Positions 45,861 through 56,689 of a stretch of DNA of 64,000 nt are shown here, one piece after another. The DNA comes from Ampullaceana balthica (Eukaryota > Mollusca > Gastropoda > Lymnaeidae), in contig CALYLW010000128.1 of NCBI GenBank assembly GCA_944989445.1, positions 409,001 to 473,000 of the forward strand, read 5' to 3'. The notes beneath the pieces are model-generated. The model was given only the letters and a program-made list of their open reading frames with translations, was not told where the DNA came from and did no database searches. Both the position numbers and the translations under genes were made by a program. How positions within the stretch are numbered: position 1 is the stretch's first letter; the number at the start of each line of letters is the position of its first letter.

Positions 45861-46182
45861 TAAAAACTGCAGCTAGGATTTTCTTTATCTTATTTTATAT
45901 TTTTATTGTAGCTGTTTTATTGTAGTTATTTATTTTAATGGTCTTTATGTAGCATTTTATTGTAGTATTTTTATTATATTACTTTAGGGCTGAAAAAGCA
46001 GAAACTGCCTTGAATTTTTTAAAAATTAAAAAATAAAATAAAACTAAGCTTCAACACTCATTTTCAATTTTGAAATAATTTTTTAATGTTCAGTATAATT
46101 AAAAGAAGAACCGTCTACATGTAAACCACCTAGCCAACAGCTTTCATGTAATGTATAAAGATTCTTTTCAAGCATGGGTATC

Positions 46183-49100
46183 ATCTATCTATATCTATAT
46201 ATATAAAAATCAAAGTATGTATGTATGCATGTCTGTTATAGCTGACTGAAACCATTCATCCGATTGCCATGAAACTTTTGGAGACTTTTGAGTACGCTCC
46301 AGGGATGGAAATAGGCTATTTTTTTTCAAAATGTAACACTCATGGGGCGCCGGGGGCCCATAATGAGAATTTTTTCTTATATGAGCTATATAAAAATTAG
46401 TTTAGGGCTTAGCTGCTTGGAAAATGAATGAATCTTGACCAAACTTGGTACATAACAACTTGATAACCTATATTAAAGTACCATATGGCATTGAACTCCT
46501 AATGTCCGTTCCTTCGGGGCCGGGGGCCCAAAATCTTTTTTTTGGTAAGCGTTAAATACTTTATTCCCGTTAGCTGACTAAACCATTCATCCGATCGCCA
46601 TGAAACTTTTGGAGACTTTTGAGTACGCTCCCGGGATGGAAATAGGCTACTTTTTTTCAAAATTTAACACTCATGGGGTGCCGGGGGCCCATAATGAGAA
46701 TTTTTTCTTATATGAGCTATATAAAAATTAGTTTAGGGCTTAGCTGCTTGGAAAATGAATGGATCTTGACCAAACTTGGTACATAACAACTTGATAGCCT
46801 ATATTAAAGTATCATATGGCATTGAACTCCTAATGTCCGTTCCTTCGGGGCCGGGGGCCCAAAATCTTTATTTTTGTAAGCGTTAAATACTTTATTCCCG
46901 TTAGCTGACTAAACCATTCATCCGATCGCCATGAAACTTTTGGAGACTTTTGAGTACGCTCCCGGGATGGAAATAGGCTACTTTTTTCAAAATTTAACAC
47001 TCATGGGGCGCCGGGGGCCCATAATGAGAATTTTTTCTTATATGAGCTATATAAAAATTAGTTTAGGGCTTAGCTGCTTGGAAAATGAATGAATTTTGAC
47101 CAAACTTGGTACATAACAACTTGATAGCCTATATTAAAGTACCATATGGCATTGAACTCCTAATGTCCGTTCCTTCGGGGCCGGGGGCCCAAAATCTTTT
47201 TTTTGGTAAGCGTTAAATACTTTATTCCCGTTAGCTGACTAAACCATTCATCCGATCGCCATGAAACTTTTGGAGACTTTTGAGTACGCTCCAGGGATGG
47301 AAATAGGCTATTTTTTTTCAAAATGTAACACTCATGGGGTGCCGGGGGCCCATAATGAGAATTTTTTCTTATATGAGCTATATAAAAATTAGTTTAGGGC
47401 TTAGCTGCTTGGAAAATGAATGGATCTTGACCAAACTTGGTACATAACAACTTGATAGCCTATATTAAAGTACCATATGGCATTGAACTCCTAATGTCCG
47501 TTCCTTCGGGGCCGGGGGCCCAAAATCTTTTTTTTGTAAGCGTTAAATACTTTATTCCCGTTAGCTGACTAAACCATTCATCCGATCGCCATGAAACTTT
47601 TGGAGACTTTTGAGTACGCTCCCGGGATGGAAATAGGCTACTTTTTTCAAAATTTAACACTCATGGGGCGCCGGGGGCCCATAATGAGAATTTTTTCTTA
47701 TATGAGCTATATAAAAATTAGTTTAGGGCTTAGCTGCTTGGAAAATGAATGGATCTTGACCAAACTTGGTACATAACAACTTGATAGCCTATATTAAAGT
47801 ACCATATGGCATTGAACTCCTAATGTCCGTTCCTTCGGGGCCGGGGGCCCAAAATCTTTATTTTTGTAAGCGTTAAATACTTTATTCCCGTTAGCTGACT
47901 AAACCATTCATCCGATCGCCATGAAACTTTTGGAGACTTTTGAGTACGCTCCCGGGATGGAAATAGGCTACTTTTTTTCAAAATGTAACACTCATGGGGC
48001 GCCGGGGGCCCATAATGAGAATTTTTTCTTATATGAGCTATATAAAAATTAGTTTAGGGCTTAGCTGCTTGGAAAATGAATGGATCTTGACCAAACTTGG
48101 TACATAACAACTTGATAGCCTATATTAAAGTACCATATGGCATTGAACTCCTAATGTCCGTTCCTTCGGGGCCGGGGGCCCAAAATCTTTATTTTTGTAA
48201 GCGTTAAATATGTTATTCCCGTTAGCTGACTAAACCATTCATCCGATCGCCATGAAACTTTTGGAGACTTTTGAGTACGCTCACGTGATGGAAATTGGCT
48301 ACTTTTTTTCAAAATGTAACACTCATGGGGCGCCGGGGGCTAAATAATGAGAATTTTTTCTTATATGAGCTATATAAAAATTAGTTTAAGGCTTAGCTGC
48401 TTGGAAAATTAATGGATCTTGACCAAACTTGGTACATAACAACTTGATAGCCTATATTAAAGTACCATATGGCATTGAACTCCTAATGTCCGTTCCTTCG
48501 GGGCCGGGGGCCCAAAATCCTTTTTTTTTATTTGTAAGCGTTAAATACTTTATTCCCGTTATGATTTACACGATCTTGAAAAGCATGGACTAATATATCT
48601 ATCATGATCCAGATTGAAATGAACAGGTATTTTAAAGTTATTCTTTTGCACCGATTGGGCCCGGGGGCCCTTAATGTCGTTTTTGTTAATCTATATATAT
48701 ATAAATCAATGTATGTCTGTGTGCATGTCCTTTATAGCTGACTAAACCATTCATCCGATCATCATGAAACTTTTGGAGACTGGCAACTTTTTTTCTAAAT
48801 TTATCACTCATGGGGCGCCGGGGACCCATAATGTCATTTTTTGCTTATATGAGCTATATAAAATATAGTTTCAGCGCTACCTACTGTGTAAATTGATGGA
48901 TCTTAACCAAACTTTGTATTTAAAAATTTGATAGCCAATATTAAAACACTAAAGGGAACTGAACTCCTAATAGTCATTCCTTCGGGGCTGGGGGCCCAAA
49001 AAATTCTTTTTCTTAAACGTTTAAGATTTTATTCACCATTCAATTATTAACAATATTGACAACTAATGACACATGTATCCATTATTATACAGATTGAAAT

Positions 49101-50480
49101 GAACAGGTATTTTGAACTTTATATCTTGCACTGGGGCCCTTAATGTCGTTTTTTGCTTATGTGAGCTTTATAAAAATTAGTTTTTGCGTTAGCTACTGAG
49201 TAAATGAATGCATCTTAACCAAAATTTGCATACAAAAATTTAGTAGCCCATATTGACATAATTAAGGTTTCTAAACTTCTAATGTCAATATATTCGGTGC
49301 CGGGGGCCCCAAATGTCTTTTCTTCGTATATGTTTAAGATATTTTTCCCCATTCAATTTTTCACGATCTTGAGGAATATATCTATGAGGAAACTGAATTA
49401 AATGAACAGGTTTTTGAAATTGACACCTTTCACTAAAGGGGCCCCTAAATGTCGTTTTTTTCCTTATATTAGCTGTATAAAAATTAGTATTCGCGTTAAA
49501 TACTGAGAAATTAATGGATCTTGACCCATCTTAATATATAAAAACTTAAGGGTTTATATTTTATTACTATAGGGCACTGAACTCCTAATTTTCATTCCCT
49601 TGGGGCAGGGGGCCCAAAATTTCATTTTTAGTAAATGTTCAATATTTTATCGTTCATTCAATATTGAGACATATAAATAAATGTATGTATTTTGAAATTT
49701 ATTCAAATTAAAATGTCTTTCGCACTTTATTTCTTGCGATAATTATGCCCTGGGGCCCATAATGTAGGTTTTGCTTATATGAGGTATATAAAAATAAGTT
49801 TATGCGTTAGCTACCGAGTAAATGAATGGACCTTAACCAAAATTTGTATACAAAAACTTGGCAGCCGATATTAAAATACTATAAAGCACAGAAATTCAAA
49901 TTTCCATTCCTTCGGGGCCTGGGGCCCCAAATGTCTTTTCTTCGTATATGTTTGAGATAGTTTTCCCCATTTAATTTTTCACGATCTTAAGGAATATATC
50001 TATGAGGAAACTGAATTAAAATGAACAGCATTTTTTAAAATTGAAATCTTTCACCGAATGGGCGCAGGGGCCCCTAAATTTCGTTTTTTATATCAGTATA
50101 TAGCTATAATATATTACTATAGGGCACTGAACTCCTAATCTCCATTCCCTCGGAGCTGGGGGCCCCAAATGTCATTTTTACTGCACGGTAACAATTTATT
50201 TCCCCATTCAATTTTACACGATATTGAGAAATTTAGCTTGAGTACAATGGCAATAAAAAAAAATTATCACTCATTTTTTGGCAGGGCCTCTTAATATCGT
50301 TTTTCCTTTTGTAAGTTTTTAATTATTAATTTATGTAACAGTTTGCTATTAAACTTGGACTTTTTTTTCTCACTTCCCCGAAGGTTTATGGCATAATTCT
50401 TTTAAAAAATACCAATCTTTGGTTTCTTTCAATTTATTCATTTTTAAAGAGATCGTTGCAACGCACGACGGGTCTGCTAG
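46183..50480 (+). mobile_element. Helitron-like element(s) with internal 331-bp repeats
   Basis: Starts near ATCTATATCTATATATATAA followed by AAATCAAAGTATGTATG and ends at CTAG (50,477-50,480). The end is preceded by the self-complementary CGTTGCAACG (about 50,454-50,463) and GCACGACGGGTCTG. This matches Helitron/Helentron ends (TA-rich start, hairpin near a CTRR 3' end). A second start-like sequence, TCTATATATATATAAATCAA, lies at about 48,692, so the region may be two elements or one with a partly duplicated 5' part. No Rep/helicase gene is present. 48,690-50,470 carries older, diverged versions of the same repeats, recognisable by GGGGGCCC and GAACTCCTAAT motifs. Confidence 0.7.
46242..48560. 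repeat. 331-bp tandem repeat, seven near-identical copies
   Basis: CTGACT(A/G)AAACCATTCATC starts units at 46,242, 46,574, 46,905, 47,235, 47,565, 47,895 and 48,226, that is every 330-332 bp. Landmarks per unit: CGCCATGAAACTTTTGGAGA, CTCATGGGGCGCCGGGGGCC, GAATTTTTTCTTATATGAGC, CTTGACCAAACTTGGTAC and TTCCTTCGGGGCCGGGGGCC. Confidence 0.95.
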
Positions 50481-51424
50481 TATATATATAATTCTCTTCT
50501 TCGCCCAACCATTCGTGGTCGGACAATGCGAGGCAAGCAACCTGCAAGTATGTGCAACAGAGCATGACGAATGAAACTCGCGTCTACCGATGTATCGAGA
50601 CCAACAATGGTCCTTGCGTTTTACTTGCATTGTTCCTTCACAGAAAACGTGAGATTCGTAGAGTACTGGTTATCACGTCCGCCTCATATGGGGAAGGTCC
50701 TGGGTTCAATTCCCAGATTTTCGCTGTTGTTATTTTTTTTAATTTTTAAAAATGTCTGTTTGTGCCCGTTCTTTTACCCCTTTATTGCCAACACTAGCTG
50801 ACAGGTGAAGACTTCCTGAAAGACAGAGTTGTCAAAATGGGGTGGGTTTGAGCAAACAACTGTGAGTGAATGAAAAGAAGGAACACTGGAGAGACCCGCG
50901 ACGTAGCATACGTCGCAGACTTGCTCATCATAGACAGTGCAAAGAAAGGTTGGGGGGGTGTGAGAGTACAGACACAAAAATCAGCACTAAGTAAATAAAA
51001 AATAGCGAGTAAACGTGAAGACATGCACACTGAGGTTGTTGTTATTCGCCTTCCATTTAATATTACCATCCCTTAAACATAAACTGTGATTGACCGACCC
51101 TAGCGAGGATTAGTCATATTTAGGGTTGTTAATTTCGTGTTGTTGTTTTTTTTTGTTTTTTTGGAAAACCGAATACCGATTATGTAACCCCGATTTTAAA
51201 CAGATTATCATTTTATAGCTGACTTCATAGAAGTTAGGGGTGTACCGAATTTCGCCTGAAAATGTCTCGAAAGCAACAATGAGTTGGCAGTCCCCCCCCC
51301 CAACCGATGTTCGCTCGCGTTGTTTTGATTTCTTCGTGCTGTAGTTTGCGTCCGTTCTTTCTCCACTTTCTTTGCACTCTCCATGAGCAAGTCTGCGGCG
51401 TATGCTACGCCGCGGGGCGTCTAG
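50481..51424 (+). mobile_element. Helitron-like element with tRNA-Val-like segment
   Basis: Begins directly after the previous CTAG with TATATATATAATTCTCTTCT. It ends with a perfect hairpin GCGGCGTA-TGC-TACGCCGC (51,395-51,413), then GGGGCGT and CTAG (51,421-51,424). These are textbook Helitron 3' features. It is noncoding and includes a tRNA-like block at 50,653-50,722. The following element starts again with TATGTATATAATTCTCTTC. Confidence 0.8.
50653..50722 (+). tRNA. tRNA-like (Val-type) sequence, pseudogene or SINE head
   Basis: TTCGTAGAGTACTGGTTATC, ACGTCCGCC, GGGGAAGGTCC and TGGGTTCAATTCCCA correspond to the D arm, anticodon arm and T arm of a tRNA-Val-like gene. The anticodon loop reads CTCATAT (anticodon CAT if positioned as in Val). 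The anticodon stem is imperfect and there is no acceptor pairing, so it is not a functional tRNA. Confidence 0.6.
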
Positions 51425-51721
51425 TATGTATATAATTCTCTTCATGGTGGGACCATGCGAGGCAAGCTGCAAGTATGTGCAACCGAGCATGACGAATGAT
51501 CCTCGCTGGGGTCAACTAAACACAGTTAACGTTTGGCAAGCGAAGGTAGTGGTGGGTTGGGGCATGTCTTGAGACCAGCAATGTTTTTTACATTCACTTT
51601 CGATGTTCCTGAACAGTGTGTATGTATTTCGTAGTGTATTGGTTATTACATCCGTCTGACATGCGGAAGGTCTTAGGTTCAAGCCCAAGCGACAACATAT
51701 GTTTTTAAAATTATTTTTAAA
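51425..51721 (+). mobile_element. Helitron-like element, 5' part
   Basis: Repeats the start of the preceding element: TATAATTCTCTTC, CCATGCGAGGCAAGC, TGCAAGTATGTGCAAC and GAGCATGACGAATGA in the same order. No 3' hairpin/CTAG was found, and it ends at or before a hAT MITE at 51,722. Confidence 0.75.
51624..51693 (+). tRNA. tRNA-Val-like sequence, second copy
   Basis: TTCGTAGTGTATTGGTTATT, ACATCCGTCTGACATGCGGA and AGGTCTTAGGTTCAAGCCCA. The anticodon arm TCCGT-CTGACAT-GCGGA forms a stem with loop anticodon GAC (Val). B box GGTTCAAGCCC. It lacks acceptor-stem pairing, so it is a tRNA-derived part of the repeat rather than a working tRNA. Confidence 0.6.
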
Positions 51722-51940
51722 AATGCTAATGCAAACTTTTTAGTGCGAGGGCCCCATTAGTAAGAAATAAAGCATCAAGGGGCCGCACCTTACCTAAATT
51801 CAGCCTCAATTCAAGTACAAACATCCATATTTAACATAAATTTATTGATTTTTTCGATATTATCTCAGCCTTCCACGGGCCGCAAAGAACACCGTAGTGG
51901 GCCGCATGCGGCCCGCGGGCTGAAGTTTGCCCACCCCTGA
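51722..51940. mobile_element. hAT MITE related to the 12-kb hAT element
   Basis: The right end GTTTGCCCACCCCTG is intact and matches the terminal family of the element at 1,892-14,097. The left end has GCAAACTTTTTAGTGCGAGG, but its outermost nine bases have decayed. GGGCCGC motifs lie near the right end. No target-site duplication can be recognised. Confidence 0.75.
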
Positions 51941-52330
51941 TCTATAAATATACTCCCCTCATTTTCCACAATAAAAGTAAACTATGACATTTTAAAGATG
52001 TAAACACGCGAGAGCTATAGAATTAGTTACTTTATCACTTATTAGAACAGTGTGGTGTACCTTGGACAGTGTAATGTCTACTCTGGTCAAATCTTTTAAT
52101 TTGTAATGTATGAATTGGTCAATTCTTGACATTATAGTGCGTTAACGGGCATCAGAGAACCGTGGCGTATCGTGGACACTACAATGTCAATGTTGGTCAA
52201 ATCTTAGACGCACCAATTTCTAAGTATGTCGGAATACTGTTGCGTATTTTGAACACTGCAATGTGTACAGCTCAGATCCTTGTTAATCATAGCTAGAGAT
52301 GACGAAATAACAAAGGCCAGACCAGCCCGA
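51941..52330. other. No recognised feature
   Basis: Apparently unique sequence with loosely repeated GTGGACA.T..AATGTC phrases near 52,055-52,190; no gene. Confidence 0.5.
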
Positions 52331-52683
52331 GGGTGCGTTGTTCGGTGTAGTGTAGTTGTGTGGTGTGGTTGTGGGGTGTAGTTGTGTGGTGTGGTTGTGG
52401 GGGTGTAGTTGTGTGGTGTAGTTGTGTGGTGTATTTGTGTGGTGTTGTTGTGTGGTGAGGTTGTATGGTGTAGTTGTGTGGTGTAATTGTGTGATGTAGT
52501 TGTGTGGTGAGGTTGTGTGGTGTAGTTGCATGGTGAGGTTGTTTGGTGTAGTTGTGTGGTGTAGTTGTGTGGTGTAGTTGTGTGGTGTAGTTGTGTGGTG
52601 AGGTTGTGTGGTGTAGTTGTATGGTGAGGTTGTTTGGTGTAGTTGTGTGATGTAGTTGTGTGGTGTATTTGTGTGGTGTAGCA
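52331..52683. repeat. 13-bp G/T-rich minisatellite
   Basis: The unit is GTAGTTGTGTGGT with GAGGTTGT variants, about 27 copies, almost C-free on plus. It resembles the array at 564-1394 in composition but has a different unit. The minus frames of up to 173 codons (His/Thr-rich) are repeat artefacts. 52,684-53,085 contains nothing recognisable. Confidence 0.93.
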
Positions 52684-53085
52684 GTCAGAGGTTGTGGGGG
52701 TAGCACGAAGGCTTAGCTCATTCATTCAAGCTTATGTCCTGTGTCTTCGATTAGCTGTCAGCCAGCACTGTGTATCTTCTTGAGCTGAGCTCAGATACCG
52801 AGACACAAGCGAGGGCGTTGTTCTCTTCTCTACATCACGATATTAGCTGGACAACGTGCCATTTGTCCAATGAATGGTGCTAAAGGTCATAGTTCAACAT
52901 TGGTCGGTGGTTAGATTGGGCATCTTCACAGAAGTAAATGATTTTAATTGATCCAGATAATATTTTGTTCCGTTATAAATAGTTGTTTGTTTCTATATAC
53001 TAGAAAAGTCACCGTGACTCTAGAATATTGAATCGTCAATTTTTTAAAAATGTAAATCCCAATGTTGGCCCGATGAGAGACCATA

Positions 53086-53550
53086 ATCTACCTTATTATA
53101 ATAAGTTGATAATTTATATAGCGCAGTACCCCAACAGGCAGCTGGGGTAGAGGGCGCCACTAATCTACCTTATTATAATAAGTTGATAATTTATATAGCG
53201 CAGTACCCCAACAGGCAGCTGGGGTAGAGGGCGCCACTAAGCTACCTTATTATAATAAGTTGATAATTTATATAGCGCAGTACCCCAACAGGCAGCTGGG
53301 GTAGAGGGCGCCACTAAGCTACCTTATTATAATAAGTTGATAATTTATATAGCGCAGTACCCCAACAGGCAGCTGGGGTAGAGGGCGCCACTAAGCTACC
53401 TTATTATAATAAGTTGATAATTTATATAGCGCAGTACCCCAACAGGCAGCTGGGGTAGAGGGCGCCACTAAGCTACCTTATTATAATAAGTTGATAATTT
53501 ATATAGCGCAGTACCCCAACAGGCAGCTGGGGTAGAGGGTGCCACTAAGC
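53086..53550. repeat. 77-bp tandem repeat, six copies
   Basis: Each unit has ACCTTATTATAATAAGTTGA, TAATTTATATAGCGCAGTAC, CCCAACAGGCAGCTGGGGTA and GAGGGCGCCACTAAGCT. The copies are almost identical. CCCCAACAGGCAGCTGGGG is an imperfect hairpin in each unit. Confidence 0.95.
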
Positions 53551-54200
53551 TGCCTGTGGACTAGATAAATCAACTTTCCATATCTTAAAATGACTACCTC
53601 CCTTGAGCCGACACTTTACATAAAAATAGGAACACAGATATAGTTATCAATGCTTTCAATGTTCTAACTGCAACATTTAATGACATTATGGTGCACATAA
53701 GCTACATTTATCAATTTAAAAATCGTTGATTGTTGCATAATTAATTTAGAAAGTATAGTTTGAAGAGATGTGTTTTTAGTACAGTCTTGGAGGCCTTAAT
53801 AGTTGGAATACTGCCGATGTGTAATGGTAGAGAATTCCATTGTTTGGGGGCACACAAAGAGAATGACCTTTTGCCAAATGTTTTAGTGCGTGTCTTAGGA
53901 ACAGAGAGGATACGTGTGTCTTCAGAAGAGCGTAATTGGCGAGTGGGTGAGTAGATAGAAAAAAAAATTCAGTAAGATAAGAAGGGGATGAGTCAGAAAA
54001 GAAGTTGTGAAAGAGAACAGACAGCTTGTAATCAATTTGTGCTTGTTTGGGAGCCCATGAAGTGAATAAAGAGCTGAGTGATATTGTTGTGTTTGTGTTT
54101 GTTTTTTTGTTTTTTCCCCTAAGAACCAGCCTCGCAGTGAACCTGATAGAGTACGATAGAGTACAAGAACACACACTAGAGTTTTCGTTGCACTAACTGT
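53551..54200. repeat. Tail of the dispersed repeat that begins in the 77-bp units
   Basis: CTGCCTGTGGACTAGATAAA and TACCTCCCTTGAGC match 45,170-45,230. From 53,755 the text GAAGAGATGTGTTTTTAGTA, AGGCCTTAATAGTTGG and AGAGAATTCCATTGTTTGGG looks like a widely dispersed noncoding animal repeat (from memory, uncertain). It contains open frames without recognisable motifs. Confidence 0.5.
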
Positions 54201-54343
54201 TAGGTAGTGACGGATTGAGCTGATCTGACGGATGGCGGTGTAGACAGATGTGATTGATGAAGTTATAGGTAGTGACGGATTGAGCTGATCTGACGGATGG
54301 CGGTGTAGGCAGAGCGACAGATGTGATTGATGAAGTTATAGGT
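54201..54343. repeat. Two copies of an about 65-bp repeat
   Basis: TAGGTAGTGACGGATTGAGC starts at 54,201 and 54,266; both copies end with TGATTGATGAAGTTATAGGT. The second has an extra GCAGAGCGA. Confidence 0.9.
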
Positions 54344-54476
54344 GGACATGTTTTCATAAATAATATACCAAAGATTCCTTACTGATGTTTTGAACCGTAT
54401 ATCAAAAGTAGCTACCTGAATGGAAGTCGAAAGAGACAAAGTATTGTATGATTTATTATTTCAAAGGACGAGTGCT

Positions 54477-54829
54477 TCAGTCCTATCATCATTCAGCCTC
54501 AGTCCTATCATCATTCAGCCTCAGTCCTATCATCATTCAGCCTCAGTCCTATCATCATTCAGCTTCAGTCCTATCATCATTCAGCCTCAGTCCTATCATC
54601 ATTCAGCCTCAGTCCTATCATCATTCAGCCTCAGTCCTATCATCATTCAGCCTCAGTCCTATCATCATTCAGCCTCAGTCCTATCATCATTCAGCCTCAG
54701 TCCTATCATCATTCAGCCTCAGTCCTATCATCATTCAGCCTCAGTCCTATCATCATTCAGCCTCAGTCCTATCATCATTCAGCCTCAGTCCTATCATCAT
54801 TCAGCCTCAGTCCTATCATCATTCAGCTT
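54477..54829. repeat. 22-bp tandem repeat, 16 copies
   Basis: The unit is AGTCCTATCATCATTCAGCC followed by TC, nearly perfect (one copy with CTTC). Two overlapping plus frames of 136-164 codons are artefacts of the repeat. Confidence 0.97.
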
Positions 54830-54933
54830 CGTCTTGCCGAAAGTCATACAAGACATGATCTCACTAATGCATTCCTGCAAGGCGTACTCGACACATGCAA
54901 ACATTTGCCGCTAGTCAATTTTGACGTGTAGGA

Positions 54934-55118
54934 CAGTGCTTCTCAAACTTTTTAGTATGGCGGACCGGCAGGAATTTTTTCCATTGCACCGGGACCGGTG
55001 CACTTTTTTCCCTGCAATGACAATTTTTTTCTGTCCTCCTTTGATAACTTCTGCGGACCGGCGGCGGATGGCCCACGGACCGGCACCGGTCCACGGACCA
55101 CCACTTTGAGAAGCACTA
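54934..55118. mobile_element. 185-bp hAT MITE with perfect target-site duplication
   Basis: Left CAGTGCTTCTCAAACTTTTT; right CACTTTGAGAAGCACTA, with the last base mutated from the expected G. GTGTAGGA flanks it exactly at 54,926-54,933 and 55,119-55,126. It contains GGACCGGCGG/GGACCGGCACC motifs. Same end family as 42,564-42,847. Confidence 0.92.
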
Positions 55119-55436
55119 GTGTAGGAGATTAGGAGAACTAGGGAACTATAATATGTGTATGTGTGTGTGTGCATGTTTTGGAGGGCTTTTGAGGATATGC
55201 GGGAACCATGACAGTTGGAACGAGTTGAGGAAATTTCCTTCATTATAGCCCCGTTGGTTAAAGTGGGGGAAGATGGGAACGTCTGAATCCAGACCGGAAG
55301 TCAATTTATTGTGTCAGGAAGCGAGGTCGGCAACATTTGATGAGGAGACAACCCACATTGATCTAACGACAGAAGGGAGAAAACCCAACACTTTCTCAAA
55401 TAAGCGTATAAGAGTTGTTCAATTAGACGATCCGAT

Positions 55437-55533
55437 GAGTTTGTATAATGAATCTGTGGCCAATCTGCTGTACGTAGGTCAACTTGACCAGAGTTTGTAT
55501 AATGATCTGTGGCCAATCTGTAGTAGTTAGGTC
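55437..55533. repeat. 54-bp array, left fragment
   Basis: About two units of the repeat that continues at 56,690. Sequence upstream (55,127-55,436) contains a 55-codon plus segment of balanced composition (55,273-55,436), but I recognise no family. Confidence 0.9.
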
Positions 55534-56689
55534 CAGAGGCGTAACTAGGTTTTTGGCGCCCTTGGCTAATTTTATTTTTGGCGCCCTTGATAAATTGACA
55601 TGTTTCAGCTTTGCGATTTTTTCATTTTTTAGAAAAAATAATTGAATTTCTCTTATTTTATTTATGACAATAATTACATAGTCTGACAGTGAGAGTCAAA
55701 CAACGTGAATATAAAAAATAAATAAAACAAGAACAATACTAATTTGAAGTTTTTTAAATAATACCAAATAAATTGGTGGATAAAACTGGATTTTGTTGTG
55801 TTAATACATACTACAGCAATACTTAAGTATCATGTATTATAAATAAAAACAATAGTGTCAATGTGTCATAATCATTATCTCATGCATAACGATAGAAACT
55901 CACAATTAAAAGTACATTTAAGTAACACTCCACCGATCCACTCCTATTTCCTATATCAAAGGTTCAATCAAAGCATAACTTCTCTTGCTTTAATGTTTGC
56001 AAAATTAGTGATTATTTTATCGAAGTTTATTTGACTGCTAAGTTCATTTTCGATGGAAAGAAGAGCTAGAGATGATGTGCGTTGTTGACCTGAAGTCGAT
56101 CTCAAGTAATTTTTGATAATTTTTAGTTTGCTGAAACTCCTTTCAAAAGTGGATACTATGGTTGGCATTGTAAGAAATTTTTTAGAGCTAGTTCAATATT
56201 TGGGTACTATTCTTACAATTCCCATGTAGCGAGAACATTTAGAAGATCTAAATGAAACATGTCATGGGGATTTTTTGTTTTGGTGTGTAAAAAGAAAAAT
56301 CTTACTCCCCATCTCACTGTGGAGGGAATAAAGTGGGGGAGGGGAGGTTAGGTGTCTCCTCTCATGGGCTTGAGTCGGTATGTCAAAGCAAGTTGGCTTC
56401 TTTCATATGAAACATCAGACACCCCCTCTCTTACCTGTCAAGCCTACTAGCCGGTATGGCTGTTTCCCCCCACCTCTCAATATCTATATTGTCCTTGATT
56501 AATCGGCGCCTATTACGCCATTTTCCCTAACTCAAAAACTCCGTGAGTCGAATTTTTTTTTCGGGTCCTTTTGAGTTAGACTTAGAGAAGTCCGACTGTA
56601 TATATTTAAATACAAATATAACAAAAAAGAGATTTAGTGGCGCCCTTTTGAGCTGGCGCCCTTGGCAACTGCCCCGATGCCAACCCGTT
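55534..56689 (-). mobile_element. 1.16-kb hAT remnant splitting the 54-bp array
   Basis: The left end is CAGAGGCGTAACTAGG; both ends carry GGCGCCCTTGGC-type subterminal motifs (55,552 and 56,664 regions), though the outermost right bases do not mirror the left. The flanks GTTAGGTC (55,526-55,533) and GGTAGGTC (56,690-56,697) are an 8-bp duplication with one mismatch, drawn from the repeat unit. It carries a minus-strand transposase C-terminus. The rest is AT-rich, noncoding. Confidence 0.85.
55968..56168 (-). pseudogene. hAT transposase C-terminal fragment (ZMYM1-like)
   Basis: FERSFSKLKIIKNYLRSTSG, QRTSSLALLSIENELS and FDKIITNFANIKAR form the conserved C-terminal dimerisation block of ZMYM1-like hAT transposases. 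It is 66 codons, with no catalytic core nearby, so it is a remnant. It is the same subfamily as the fragment at 32,017-32,358 but clearly a different copy. Confidence 0.87.

Noticed and set aside
50653..50722. Functional tRNA-Val gene
   Set aside because: Imperfect anticodon stem and no acceptor-stem pairing; it lies inside a repeated element.
55273..55436. Plus-strand 55-codon segment that looks protein-like
   Set aside because: Runs straight into the 54-bp array and has no identifiable family or splice context.
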